From Marinobacter zhejiangensis (GTDB lineage: Bacteria; Pseudomonadota; Gammaproteobacteria; Pseudomonadales; Oleiphilaceae), in contig NZ_FOUE01000002.1 of the NCBI RefSeq assembly GCF_900114775.1, positions 645,857 to 709,856 of the forward strand: a stretch of DNA of 64,000 bases, read 5' to 3'. Below the pieces are notes generated by a model that was given only the letters and a program-made list of their open reading frames with translations, made no database searches and was not told where the DNA came from. Shown piece after piece: positions 56,997 through 64,000 of this stretch; within the stretch, counting starts at the first letter, position 1, and each line of letters opens with the position of its first letter. Made by a program: the position numbers and the translations under genes.

Positions 56997-59177
56997 CTAG
57001 GCCCGGGCGGCTCTGGCCGCGTGGAGTTTTTTGTAGCTTTCAATCAGACGCAGGTGTTTGTCCAGGCCGTCCAGTTGCATGTTGGTGGGTGTCAGCCCAT
57101 GGAAACGAACGCTGCCGTCCACCGAGCCGACCACGGCATCCATGGTCTCCTCGCCAAACATGCGCCGGAAGTTTGCGATGTAATCGTCCAGCTCCAGCTC
57201 TTCGTCCAGGGTGATTTCCAGAACCGCCTGAACCGCACGGTAGAACAGTCCCCGCTCCACGGTGTTGTCGTTGAACTGGATAAAGGTCTCAACGAATTCC
57301 AGAGCTTCTTCGTGCCACTGCAGCGCCAGGCAGATCAGCAGCTTCAGCTCCAGAATGGTCAATTGGCCCCATACGGTGTTTTCGTCAAACTCAACGCCGA
57401 TGAGGGTGATGATGGTCATGTAGTCGTCGAGCTGACTTTCTTCAAGACGCTCGGCCAGATCGGCCAGTTGCTCATCATCCAGGGCGTGCAGGTTCAGGAT
57501 GTCTTCCCGATAGTTCAGCGCAACGTTGGTGTTGTCTTCGATCAGATCCTCAACCGGGTAGACCTCCGAGTAGCCGGGCACCAGGATACGGCAGACTGGT
57601 GCACCCAGGTCTTCGTGAACGGCCATGTACGCTTCTTTGCCCAGGTCTTTCAGGATACTGAACAGGCTGGCGGCTTCTTCCTCGTTGGTGCCGGAGAAGT
57701 CCCACTCACAGAATTCAACGTCCTGCCTGGCGCTGAAGAAACGCCAGGAAACCACACCCGTGGAGTCGATAAAGTGCTCAACGTAGTTGTTGGGCTCCGA
57801 CACCGCCAGGCTGTTGAAGGTGGGGGGCGGTACATCGTTCAGGCCTTCAAAACTGCGCCCCTGGAGCAGTTCCGTCAGACTGCGTTCCAGTGCCACTTCA
57901 AAGCTTGGGTGGGCACCGAACGAGGCGAATACGCCGCAGGTTCTCGGGTTCATCAGGGTGACGCACATCACCGGGAACTGTCCGCCCAGCGAAGCATCCT
58001 TGACCAGCACGGGGAATCCCTGCGCTTCCAGGGCCTCAATGCCTTCAACAATGTTGGGGTATTTCTCAAGTACGTGCCTGGGGACATCCGGCAGTACGAT
58101 TTCTTCTTCGATGATCTGCTTTTTCACGGCCCGCTCGAAGATTTCCGACAGGCACTGAACCTGGGCTTCGTACAGGGTATTGCCGGCACTCATGCCGTTG
58201 CTGAGAAACAGGTTCTCCACCAGGTTTGATGGGAAGTACACCACTTCACCATCGGATTGGCGAACAAAGGGCAGGGCACAGATACCACGGTCCTTGCGGC
58301 CGGAGTTGGTATCAATCAGGTTGGAACCGCGCAGTTCGCCTTCCGGGTTGTAGATCGCCAGGCAGTGGTCATCAAGAATACCGTCTGGTAGCTCATCCTC
58401 TGGCCCGGGCCGGAACCACTCCTCGTTGGGGTAGTGGACAAAGTCGCTGTTGGCGATGTCTTCGCCAAAGAACTGGTCGTTGTAGAAGAAGTTGCAGTTC
58501 AGTCGCTCAATGAATTCGCCCAGCGCCGAACACAGGGCACTTTCCTTGGTGGAGCCCTTGCCATTGGTAAAGCACATGGGCGACGCCGCGTCGCGGATGT
58601 GCAGTGACCACACGTGGGGCACGATGTTGCGCCAGGAGGCGATTTCAATCTTCATGCCGAGATCCGCGAGGATAGCGGTCATGTTGGCAATGGTCTGCTC
58701 CAGCGGAAGGTCCTTGCCTTCAATAAACGTCTGGTGCTCGCTGTCCGGCTTGACCATGAGCAGGGCCTGGGCGTTTTCAGACAGGCTCTCCACGGTTTCG
58801 ATCTGGAAGTCCGGGCCGGTCTGAACCACCTTTTTGACGGTGCAACGGTCAATGGAGCGGAGGATGCCCTGGCGGTCTTTTTCGGAGATGTCTTCCGGCA
58901 GCTCAACCTGGATCTTGAAGATCTGGTTGTAGCGGTTCTCGGGATCAACGATGTTGTTCTGGGACAGCCGGATGTTGTGGGTCGGAATGTCGCGAGCCAG
59001 GCAGTAAACCCGCACGAAGTACGCCGCACACAGCGCGGAAGACGCCAGGAAGTAATCAAACGGGCTGGGGGCAGAGCCATCACCCTTGTAGCGGATGGGC
59101 TGATCGGTGATTACCGTGAAGTCGTCAAACTTGGCTTCAAGCCGAAGATTGTCGAGAAAGTTGACGTTGATTTCCAT
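56997..59177 (-). CDS. ycaO: OsmC-like domain fused to YcaO
   Basis: 726 residues. The first 140 or so form an OsmC-like fold (starting EINVNFLDNLRLEAKFDDF, with SPFDYFLASSALCAAYF). The rest is a YcaO domain (GKGSTKESALCSALGEFIERL, the ATP-binding core, to about residue 575) with a C-terminal TPR-like extension. Escherichia coli YcaO lacks the OsmC part and helps RimO beta-methylthiolate ribosomal protein S12; the same role is likely but not proved. The fusion is known in marine relatives. Confidence 0.88.
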   Translation of the reverse strand: MEINVNFLDNLRLEAKFDDFTVITDQPIRYKGDGSAPSPFDYFLASSALCAAYFVRVYCLARDIPTHNIRLSQNNIVDPENRYNQIFKIQVELPEDISEKDRQGILRSIDRCTVKKVVQTGPDFQIETVESLSENAQALLMVKPDSEHQTFIEGKDLPLEQTIANMTAILADLGMKIEIASWRNIVPHVWSLHIRDAASPMCFTNGKGSTKESALCSALGEFIERLNCNFFYNDQFFGEDIANSDFVHYPNEEWFRPGPEDELPDGILDDHCLAIYNPEGELRGSNLIDTNSGRKDRGICALPFVRQSDGEVVYFPSNLVENLFLSNGMSAGNTLYEAQVQCLSEIFERAVKKQIIEEEIVLPDVPRHVLEKYPNIVEGIEALEAQGFPVLVKDASLGGQFPVMCVTLMNPRTCGVFASFGAHPSFEVALERSLTELLQGRSFEGLNDVPPPTFNSLAVSEPNNYVEHFIDSTGVVSWRFFSARQDVEFCEWDFSGTNEEEAASLFSILKDLGKEAYMAVHEDLGAPVCRILVPGYSEVYPVEDLIEDNTNVALNYREDILNLHALDDEQLADLAERLEESQLDDYMTIITLIGVEFDENTVWGQLTILELKLLICLALQWHEEALEFVETFIQFNDNTVERGLFYRAVQAVLEITLDEELELDDYIANFRRMFGEETMDAVVGSVDGSVRFHGLTPTNMQLDGLDKHLRLIESYKKLHAARAARA

Positions 59178-59376
59178 TCCGAAAGTACCAGGGTTGTGGG
59201 GTTGCGCGAGCCATTGGCTGATCTTGCCGTCATTATCCAGCTTTTATCCCTCGCCGTCTCGACCGGTACGAATATTCCCATTACATTCCGGTATCAACGG
59301 AACCGCCCATCCGGGCCGTTTTGAACTAACTTAACCTAAGCCTTGTTGATCATCGTTCAGCTGTGGGGCCTTGCTT

Positions 59377-60660
59377 ATGCGATTGCTGGTAATTTCGCTA
59401 CTTGCGCTGTTTTTGAGTCTGGCATTGCTGATTTCGGGCAACGCCTTCCTGGCAACGCTTCTTGGGCTGCGGTTCGGGCTTATGGGGGTCGATGCCGGCA
59501 CCATTGGTCTGGTGATGGTGGGCTATTCCATCGGGTTTGTGATTGGCGCCAGGTATGGGGGCATCGTTATTCGCCGGGTGGGGCATATCCGCGCTTTTGC
59601 GGTCTATGCGGCCGTTGCAGCCGTTGCAACACTGGTCTACCCGATGACGGACGAAGTCTGGGTCTGGTGGCTGTTGCGGGTGATTGGTGGGATAACCATT
59701 GCCGCGCTGTTTGTGACGATTGAGAGCTGGTTCAGTGCGGTTGCCTCGAACGCCAACCGCGGCACCATTTTCGCTATGTATCAGGTCGTCACCTACCTGG
59801 CTGCTGCTGGCGGCCAGTTGCTGATTGCACTGACCAATCCGGAAAGCTTTGTGCCGCTGAGCCTTGCCGCCATTTTACTGGTAGCGGCGATTATCCCCCT
59901 GTCGTTGTCGCACATGCACTCACCAGAGCTGAGCGAGCCGAAAGATCATCTCTCGTTGCTGAAAATGTACCGGATGGTTCCCTTGGGGGTTGTTGGTGCT
60001 TTCGTCAGCGGTGTTTTCATCGGGTCTTTCTACGCGCTGGTGCCGCTGTTTGCCAGTCTGACTGGGCTGAACACCGACGAAGTCTCCCTGTACATGTTTG
60101 CTGCGGTGATGGCCGCGATGGTGTTTGCCTGGCCCATTGGTTGGCTGTGCGATCGTTTCCAGCGCAGTCACATCCTGCTGGCATTGAGTGTGTTGGGGAG
60201 TATTGCTTGTCTGGCCAACGACTGGCTGGCGGAGGACGCGTTTGTATGGCGGGTTATCGCAATAGCAGTCTGTATGGGGTTGTCGGCGGCCATCTATCCA
60301 GTGGCTGTGGCTATTACCAATGACCTGATGGATGCCACCCAGATCATCGCAGCGAGTACTGGGCTGTTGCTGAGCTACAGCCTGGGGGCCGTGGTTGGGC
60401 CGCTGGTATTCTCGTTCGTGATGGCGGAGCAAGGGCCCTCGGCCCTGTTCCTGGGGCTGGCGGTGGCCCTACTGCTGATGGCGTTTTACACCCTTCTCCG
60501 CCAGCAACGTCGCCCACCCATACCAGTGGCGGAGCAAGAAGACTTTGTGTCCGCTATCCCGGATGTGAATCCGATTCCGGATATTGACCCGCGGAACGAG
60601 GCGTTTGTCGAGACGCCCATCGAAGAGCTGTTCAAGGACAGCTCCGACACCGAGACCTGA
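59377..60660 (+). CDS. MFS transporter (YcaD-like)
   Basis: Twelve-helix major facilitator permease of 427 residues. It has the loop 2-3 motif GARYGGIVIRRVGHIRAF and a later repeat (GWLCDRFQRSHIL). A 65-residue acidic cytoplasmic tail (VNPIPDIDPRNEAF onward) is unusual for the family. YcaD-like is a close guess; substrate unknown. The ATG at 59377 is about 10 bases from GTGGGG, better than the TTG at 59371. Divergent from OsmC-YcaO. Confidence 0.83.
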   Translation: MRLLVISLLALFLSLALLISGNAFLATLLGLRFGLMGVDAGTIGLVMVGYSIGFVIGARYGGIVIRRVGHIRAFAVYAAVAAVATLVYPMTDEVWVWWLLRVIGGITIAALFVTIESWFSAVASNANRGTIFAMYQVVTYLAAAGGQLLIALTNPESFVPLSLAAILLVAAIIPLSLSHMHSPELSEPKDHLSLLKMYRMVPLGVVGAFVSGVFIGSFYALVPLFASLTGLNTDEVSLYMFAAVMAAMVFAWPIGWLCDRFQRSHILLALSVLGSIACLANDWLAEDAFVWRVIAIAVCMGLSAAIYPVAVAITNDLMDATQIIAASTGLLLSYSLGAVVGPLVFSFVMAEQGPSALFLGLAVALLLMAFYTLLRQQRRPPIPVAEQEDFVSAIPDVNPIPDIDPRNEAFVETPIEELFKDSSDTET

Positions 60661-60666
60661 TAGGCG

Positions 60667-60705
60667 CCATAGGGACAGTGGTCAGGAAGACCCGTGTCCC
60701 TATGG
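60667..60705. terminator. inverted repeat between MFS and META genes
   Basis: Perfect 11-bp arms CCATAGGGACA (60667-60677) and TGTCCCTATGG (60695-60705) with a 17-base loop, between two convergent genes. Probably a bidirectional terminator, though no T-run is present. Confidence 0.6.
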
Positions 60706-60716
60706 GCACGGATGAA

Positions 60717-61181
60717 TCAGTCGGTCTTCTGGAAGGACAGCAGCTCGTTGCCTTCGCCATCCAGCAGGTACAGCTTGAGTCCGTCGCGGGAGTAGCCGCG
60801 GACCTGATTCATATTTTGCTGGAAGCTGTCGGGAACGGTCATGTCGAAGCAGGCCTTACGGGTTGCGGCGATGGGGCCGAACTCGATGCTTCCGGTATCA
60901 ACGTGTTGGATGCTGCCCCGCAGGTTATTGCAGCCGTCAAAGCCGGACACGGTCAGGTTGCGGTGATCGATCTCCATGCGGGGCCGTTGCGCCTCTGAAG
61001 TCAGCTCCAGTGCTTCCCCGTTCATGGTTTCCAGTACCCAGATATCGTGCAATTGCATCAGGCCCTGGTCAGGGGTTTGTGTGGCGGTCGTGTCTTCGGT
61101 CTCCAGCGCTGAACAGCCTGCCAAAATGGATGCAGTGATCGCCAGGGATCCTGCCAGCCGAGTCATTTTTTTACTTTTCAT
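60717..61181 (-). CDS. META-domain lipoprotein
   Basis: Secreted lipoprotein of 154 residues. Its lipobox is ILAGC and its META/HslJ-like core is WVLETMNGEAL, FDGCNNLRGS and ATRKACFD. HslJ-type proteins are heat- or stress-linked in Escherichia coli. The ATG at 61181 has GAGG 6 bases upstream; the frame opens at 61193. Function beyond outer-membrane or periplasmic location unknown. Confidence 0.8.
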   Translation of the reverse strand: MKSKKMTRLAGSLAITASILAGCSALETEDTTATQTPDQGLMQLHDIWVLETMNGEALELTSEAQRPRMEIDHRNLTVSGFDGCNNLRGSIQHVDTGSIEFGPIAATRKACFDMTVPDSFQQNMNQVRGYSRDGLKLYLLDGEGNELLSFQKTD

Positions 61182-61321
61182 CGGTAACCTCATTTTTGGG
61201 ACGTGTATTCCGTGTCTTGAACCAGGGGTTAGTAAGCTAGCTAGCCATTATCGGGTGAGCTTGACGATAAACCACTGCTGTTTGTACGTATGGATTGAAT
61301 CATCGGTGGTGAACCTTCCGC

Positions 61322-62335
61322 TTAGATACCCTGCCTGCCACGACGCTGTGCGCGCCATTCACTGGGCGACAGCCCGGTCCATTTCTTGAAGCTTCGGCTG
61401 AAGACGGCGAGATCGCCAAACCCCAGATAGAAGGACAGATCGGTCAGTGAAAGCTCGCTGTGTGCCAGGTATTCACAGGCCAGGCGTTCGCGGGTTTTAC
61501 GCAGGATGCCCGCAAAACTGTAATGGTCTTTTTTCAGGTGTTTCTGCAATACCCGAGGGTGTAAATCCACCATACGGGCAACGGTACCCAGGTCGCAGTC
61601 TCCGGTAGGAAGCAACTCAGTAACGGCCCGCTCAACCTGCAGGTGCAGGGCAAGTGGCAGTCTTTCGGGCCCATCAAGACGCCAAAGGTCCTGCAAGGCG
61701 TTTTTCAGGTGAGCTTTTGGGGCGACAAGCTGGTGGGTGAGGGTGTCGGGATAGCAGATCTGGTCACAAGCCTGGGAAAACTTGACTGGCGCTGAAAAAA
61801 CGTCCGAGTACAGAGTGGTATCGGGGGGTGCTGGCTGACGCAGCTCAACCTGAACCGGTGTTACTTCGCCACCACTAAGTTGACTCAGGCTGCGTTTGAG
61901 CAAGCCCAGGCTCAACGCGATCAACTGTGTACAGTCGATGAGACCGGAAAAAGCAAAATCTATCGAAAGAATGAGCTGATGATCTCGGTTGGTGGCACTG
62001 ATCAGACAACCTTGGGCATGAAAGTCGATATGACGCTGAAGTAAGGCAAGGGCGTTGCCAATCGTCTCCTGAAGGCAAAGCTGGTTGCCCAGCGCCCCTG
62101 CTATTTCCAGACCTTGGTGGGAGGCCAGAAGTACCCCGAAATCTGGTCGCGCGCATTGAACAGCCGCCAGATTCAACAGGCGTACCACGGCAATGTACGA
62201 GAGGTAGGTGTTCGACTTTTTCAGCATCACCGGAGAAATGCCGGCGGCCTCAAGCAGCGGCACCGGGTCTTGCCCCAGCGACGCCACCAACTCTGGAAAC
62301 CCATGTAAACCTTCACCACGACAAATGTAACGCAT
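61322..62335 (-). CDS. AraC-family transcriptional regulator
   Basis: 337 residues. The N-terminal half is an arabinose-binding-type sensor domain (like OruR-class regulators). The C-terminal AraC HTH pair includes LTDLSFYLGFGDLAVFSRSFKKWTGLSPSEWR. Divergent from the hydrolase gene at 62480, so likely its activator. Two direct repeats of GTCAAG 21 bp apart in the gap fit AraC half-sites. Confidence 0.9.
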   Translation of the reverse strand: MRYICRGEGLHGFPELVASLGQDPVPLLEAAGISPVMLKKSNTYLSYIAVVRLLNLAAVQCARPDFGVLLASHQGLEIAGALGNQLCLQETIGNALALLQRHIDFHAQGCLISATNRDHQLILSIDFAFSGLIDCTQLIALSLGLLKRSLSQLSGGEVTPVQVELRQPAPPDTTLYSDVFSAPVKFSQACDQICYPDTLTHQLVAPKAHLKNALQDLWRLDGPERLPLALHLQVERAVTELLPTGDCDLGTVARMVDLHPRVLQKHLKKDHYSFAGILRKTRERLACEYLAHSELSLTDLSFYLGFGDLAVFSRSFKKWTGLSPSEWRAQRRGRQGI

Positions 62336-62344
62336 TCGTGAATA

Positions 62345-62371
62345 GTCAAGTGGCGTTCGTAAAAGGTCAAG
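62345..62371. promoter_or_regulatory. direct repeat for an AraC-type regulator
   Basis: GTCAAG at 62345-62350 and 62366-62371, 21 bp apart, so on the same face of the helix. AraC proteins bind such direct half-sites. The palindrome ATTGT-CCA-ACAAT (62386-62398) follows. Confidence 0.45.
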
Positions 62372-62479
62372 CTATTTGGAGGCAAATTGTCCAACAATAG
62401 CGCAGCGTAAAAATAACAAGCAGCCCCTTGATCGGCTGCGAAAATAAAACGAATGCTCCCAAAGACCACAGGAATGTCC

Positions 62480-63337
62480 ATGAATAATCATAAGAATGAC
62501 ATGAACCAACTTCGCCAATATTTCGACCATCGCGGATATAAACTCTCCTATCTCGACACTCATCCCGGTGATGCGTCCCGGCCAGTGGTGCTTCTGATCC
62601 ACGGTTTCCCCGACACTGCGGTGATGTGGTCAGAACAAATCCGTTTCCTTGTAGACGCGGGCTATCGATGTCTGGCTCCAGACACTCTGGGTTGTGGTGA
62701 TTCGGAGTTGGGCAGGAAGCTTGATGACTACAATGTGTTCAATATCATCGCCCACCACATTGCATTGCTGGATCACCTGAACATTGAGCGAGCAGATGTG
62801 GTCGGGCATGACTGGGGAGCTGTGCAGGCCTGGTTCCTCGCGGCGTATCACCCCACGCGCCTAAAGACCTTGACCGTGGTGTCGGTTGGGCATCCCACTG
62901 CGTATGCCCGGGCTGGGTTGCGCCAAATGGTGGCCGGCTGGTACATCGCTTACTTTAACCTGAGAGGTATCAGCGAGCGTTTGCTCGCGGGCAAGGGACG
63001 GCTTTCCCTGCGTTCGGTGTTTCGTTCCCACCCCGATATGGATGAAGTGATGGGGCGTTTCTCCGAACCTGGACGCCTGGTCGCGGCTCTGAACCTTTAT
63101 CGTGCAAACCTCATTACGGTACTGACACGCAGTCACCCAAAAGTAACGGTACCGACGTTGGGTGTCTGGAGCGAAGGGGATGATTTCCTGGTGGAAAAAC
63201 AGATGCGGGATTCGGAAAAATGGATGGCTGCCGATTGGAGCTACCAGCGAACCGGTGGCGCGCACTGGGTGCCGATCACTGAGCCTGGTTGGCTGAACTC
63301 ACAGATTCTGGAGCACCTGGCCAAAGGTGTGGCCTGA
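62480..63337 (+). CDS. alpha/beta-hydrolase, epoxide hydrolase/haloalkane dehalogenase type
   Basis: 285 residues. The HGFPDTAVMW oxyanion motif and the nucleophile elbow GHDWGA (Asp111) indicate an epoxide hydrolase or haloalkane dehalogenase rather than a serine esterase. The catalytic His is likely in GGAHWVP. The ATG at 62480 is 6 bases after AGGA; two earlier ATGs exist. Substrate unknown. Controlled by the divergent AraC gene. Confidence 0.82.
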   Translation: MNNHKNDMNQLRQYFDHRGYKLSYLDTHPGDASRPVVLLIHGFPDTAVMWSEQIRFLVDAGYRCLAPDTLGCGDSELGRKLDDYNVFNIIAHHIALLDHLNIERADVVGHDWGAVQAWFLAAYHPTRLKTLTVVSVGHPTAYARAGLRQMVAGWYIAYFNLRGISERLLAGKGRLSLRSVFRSHPDMDEVMGRFSEPGRLVAALNLYRANLITVLTRSHPKVTVPTLGVWSEGDDFLVEKQMRDSEKWMAADWSYQRTGGAHWVPITEPGWLNSQILEHLAKGVA

Positions 63338-63363
63338 GCTGAGCCTGGATGGGCCAGGGCGAT

Positions 63364-64000
63364 CTATGAAGGCGAGTTGGGAGCCTGGCGTGTAGCCCAG
63401 ACTTCCATCTCAATAGTGTTCAGTACACTTTCGAGTCCTTCGTCGAAAATGGCTTTGCGCCAGTTGTACGCTTTTACCAGGCTTTTCATGGTGGGCTTAT
63501 CAAGAACGGCGCCCTTGAAATTCGCATTGTTGATATCCGCCCGTTCGAACCGTGCGCCACGCAGATCGGCTCGCTGGAACAGGGCGGACTGCAGCGGTGC
63601 TCCCTGGAATTTCACCCTCCTCAGATCGGCGCTCCTGAAATGGACCCAACGTAGATCTGATCCTGAAAAGCGGGCATCCACCAGCACTGCATCGTCGAAA
63701 TTTGCCTTTCGAAGATCGGCCTGAGGCAGCTGGGCGCCGGTCAGGTCGGCGCCCTGGGCATTCAGCCGCTGAAGGCACGCTCTGCGGAAGTGGGCAGAGC
63801 GCAGATTCGATTCCCTTATATCGGCCCAGCTCAGGTTTAGAGCCGCAAGATGGGCGCCGGGCAGATCGCAGTGACTCAGGTCCAGAATGATTTTTTCGTC
63901 TTTCTCTTCAATTTCTGCATTCAGGGCCTCAACGGCGATTGCCTTCTGGCGGATGGCTTGCTCAAACCCGCGAACCAGCAACGAACGGGTGATGTTATCA
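63364..64000 (-). CDS. pentapeptide-repeat protein (5' end cut by window)
   Basis: Visible 212 residues of a right-handed quadrilateral beta-helix: A(D/N)LxX repeats run from about residue 40 to 160 (ADIRESNLRSAHF, ADLTGAQLPQADLRKANF, ADLRRVKFQ and so on). The frame is open to the window end, with residues NITRSLLVRGFEQ before the first candidate start (TTG 63981), so the true start is outside. Such proteins may be structural or bind DNA gyrase (Qnr/MfpA type), but no Qnr-specific feature is seen. Confidence 0.82.
   Translation of the reverse strand, partial: DNITRSLLVRGFEQAIRQKAIAVEALNAEIEEKDEKIILDLSHCDLPGAHLAALNLSWADIRESNLRSAHFRRACLQRLNAQGADLTGAQLPQADLRKANFDDAVLVDARFSGSDLRWVHFRSADLRRVKFQGAPLQSALFQRADLRGARFERADINNANFKGAVLDKPTMKSLVKAYNWRKAIFDEGLESVLNTIEMEVWATRQAPNSPS

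Overview
This window reads as one continuous, gene-dense stretch of a gammaproteobacterial chromosome, most likely Marinobacter or a close relative. The evidence is the gene order gyrA-serC-pheA-hisC-tyrA/aroA-cmk-rpsA-ihfB-lapA-lapB-pyrF, a TyrA-AroA fusion, a DUF2835 gene next to htpG, and an OsmC-YcaO fusion. These combinations are typical of the Pseudomonas/Marinobacter branch. The genus is an inference from gene content and order, not from a database search. I saw no insertion sequence, prophage, CRISPR array or rRNA operon. Both ends cut genes: gyrA has lost its 5' part, and a pentapeptide-repeat gene runs off the right end.

Layout: 1-13.2 kb is the aromatic amino acid, translation and LapAB block, all on the + strand. 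13.3-19.7 kb has a tRNA-Asn, an aspC-type aminotransferase, uvrB, and a divergent pair made of a GNAT-peptidase C39 fusion and a RimK-like ATP-grasp protein. 19.7-28.1 kb has a zinc/iron-type CDF exporter, pyrD, rmf, rlmKL, an outer-membrane barrel, apeB and a second, identical tRNA-Asn. 28.2-40.2 kb has a YheT-type hydrolase, tesA with the divergent ybbA-ybbP ABC system, a periplasmic solute-binding protein, an SCP2-like plus iron alcohol dehydrogenase operon, an M48 lipoprotein protease, and two overlapping thioesterases. 40.2-47.2 kb holds stress and metabolic genes: htpG, katG, dusC and class I fba. 47.3-54.3 kb has small zinc-ribbon and membrane proteins and then a 1749-residue helicase-nuclease. 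54.4-64 kb has mscS, hemerythrin, nitrilase, OsmC-YcaO, an MFS permease, a META lipoprotein, a divergent AraC regulator/hydrolase pair, and the pentapeptide-repeat protein.

Several regulatory signals can be read directly. An OxyR-type site (ATAG-N7-CTAT) abuts the likely -35 of katG. A perfect FNR/Anr box sits at class II spacing from a -10 element upstream of the hemerythrin gene. A sigma-32-like promoter precedes htpG. Near-consensus promoters with 17-bp spacers precede both tRNA-Asn genes. A perfect inverted repeat fills the spacer of the SCP2/alcohol dehydrogenase promoter. Together they suggest a facultatively oxygen-responsive, oxidative-stress-equipped heterotroph.

The best candidates for less-described biology are three. 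The first is the single-gene helicase-nuclease at 49043-54292, which carries an apparent transglutaminase-like N-terminal domain and a Vsr-like C-terminal nuclease. The second is the GNAT-C39 / ATP-grasp pair at 16860-19702. The third is the operator-controlled lipid-carrier/alcohol dehydrogenase operon at 34208-36001.
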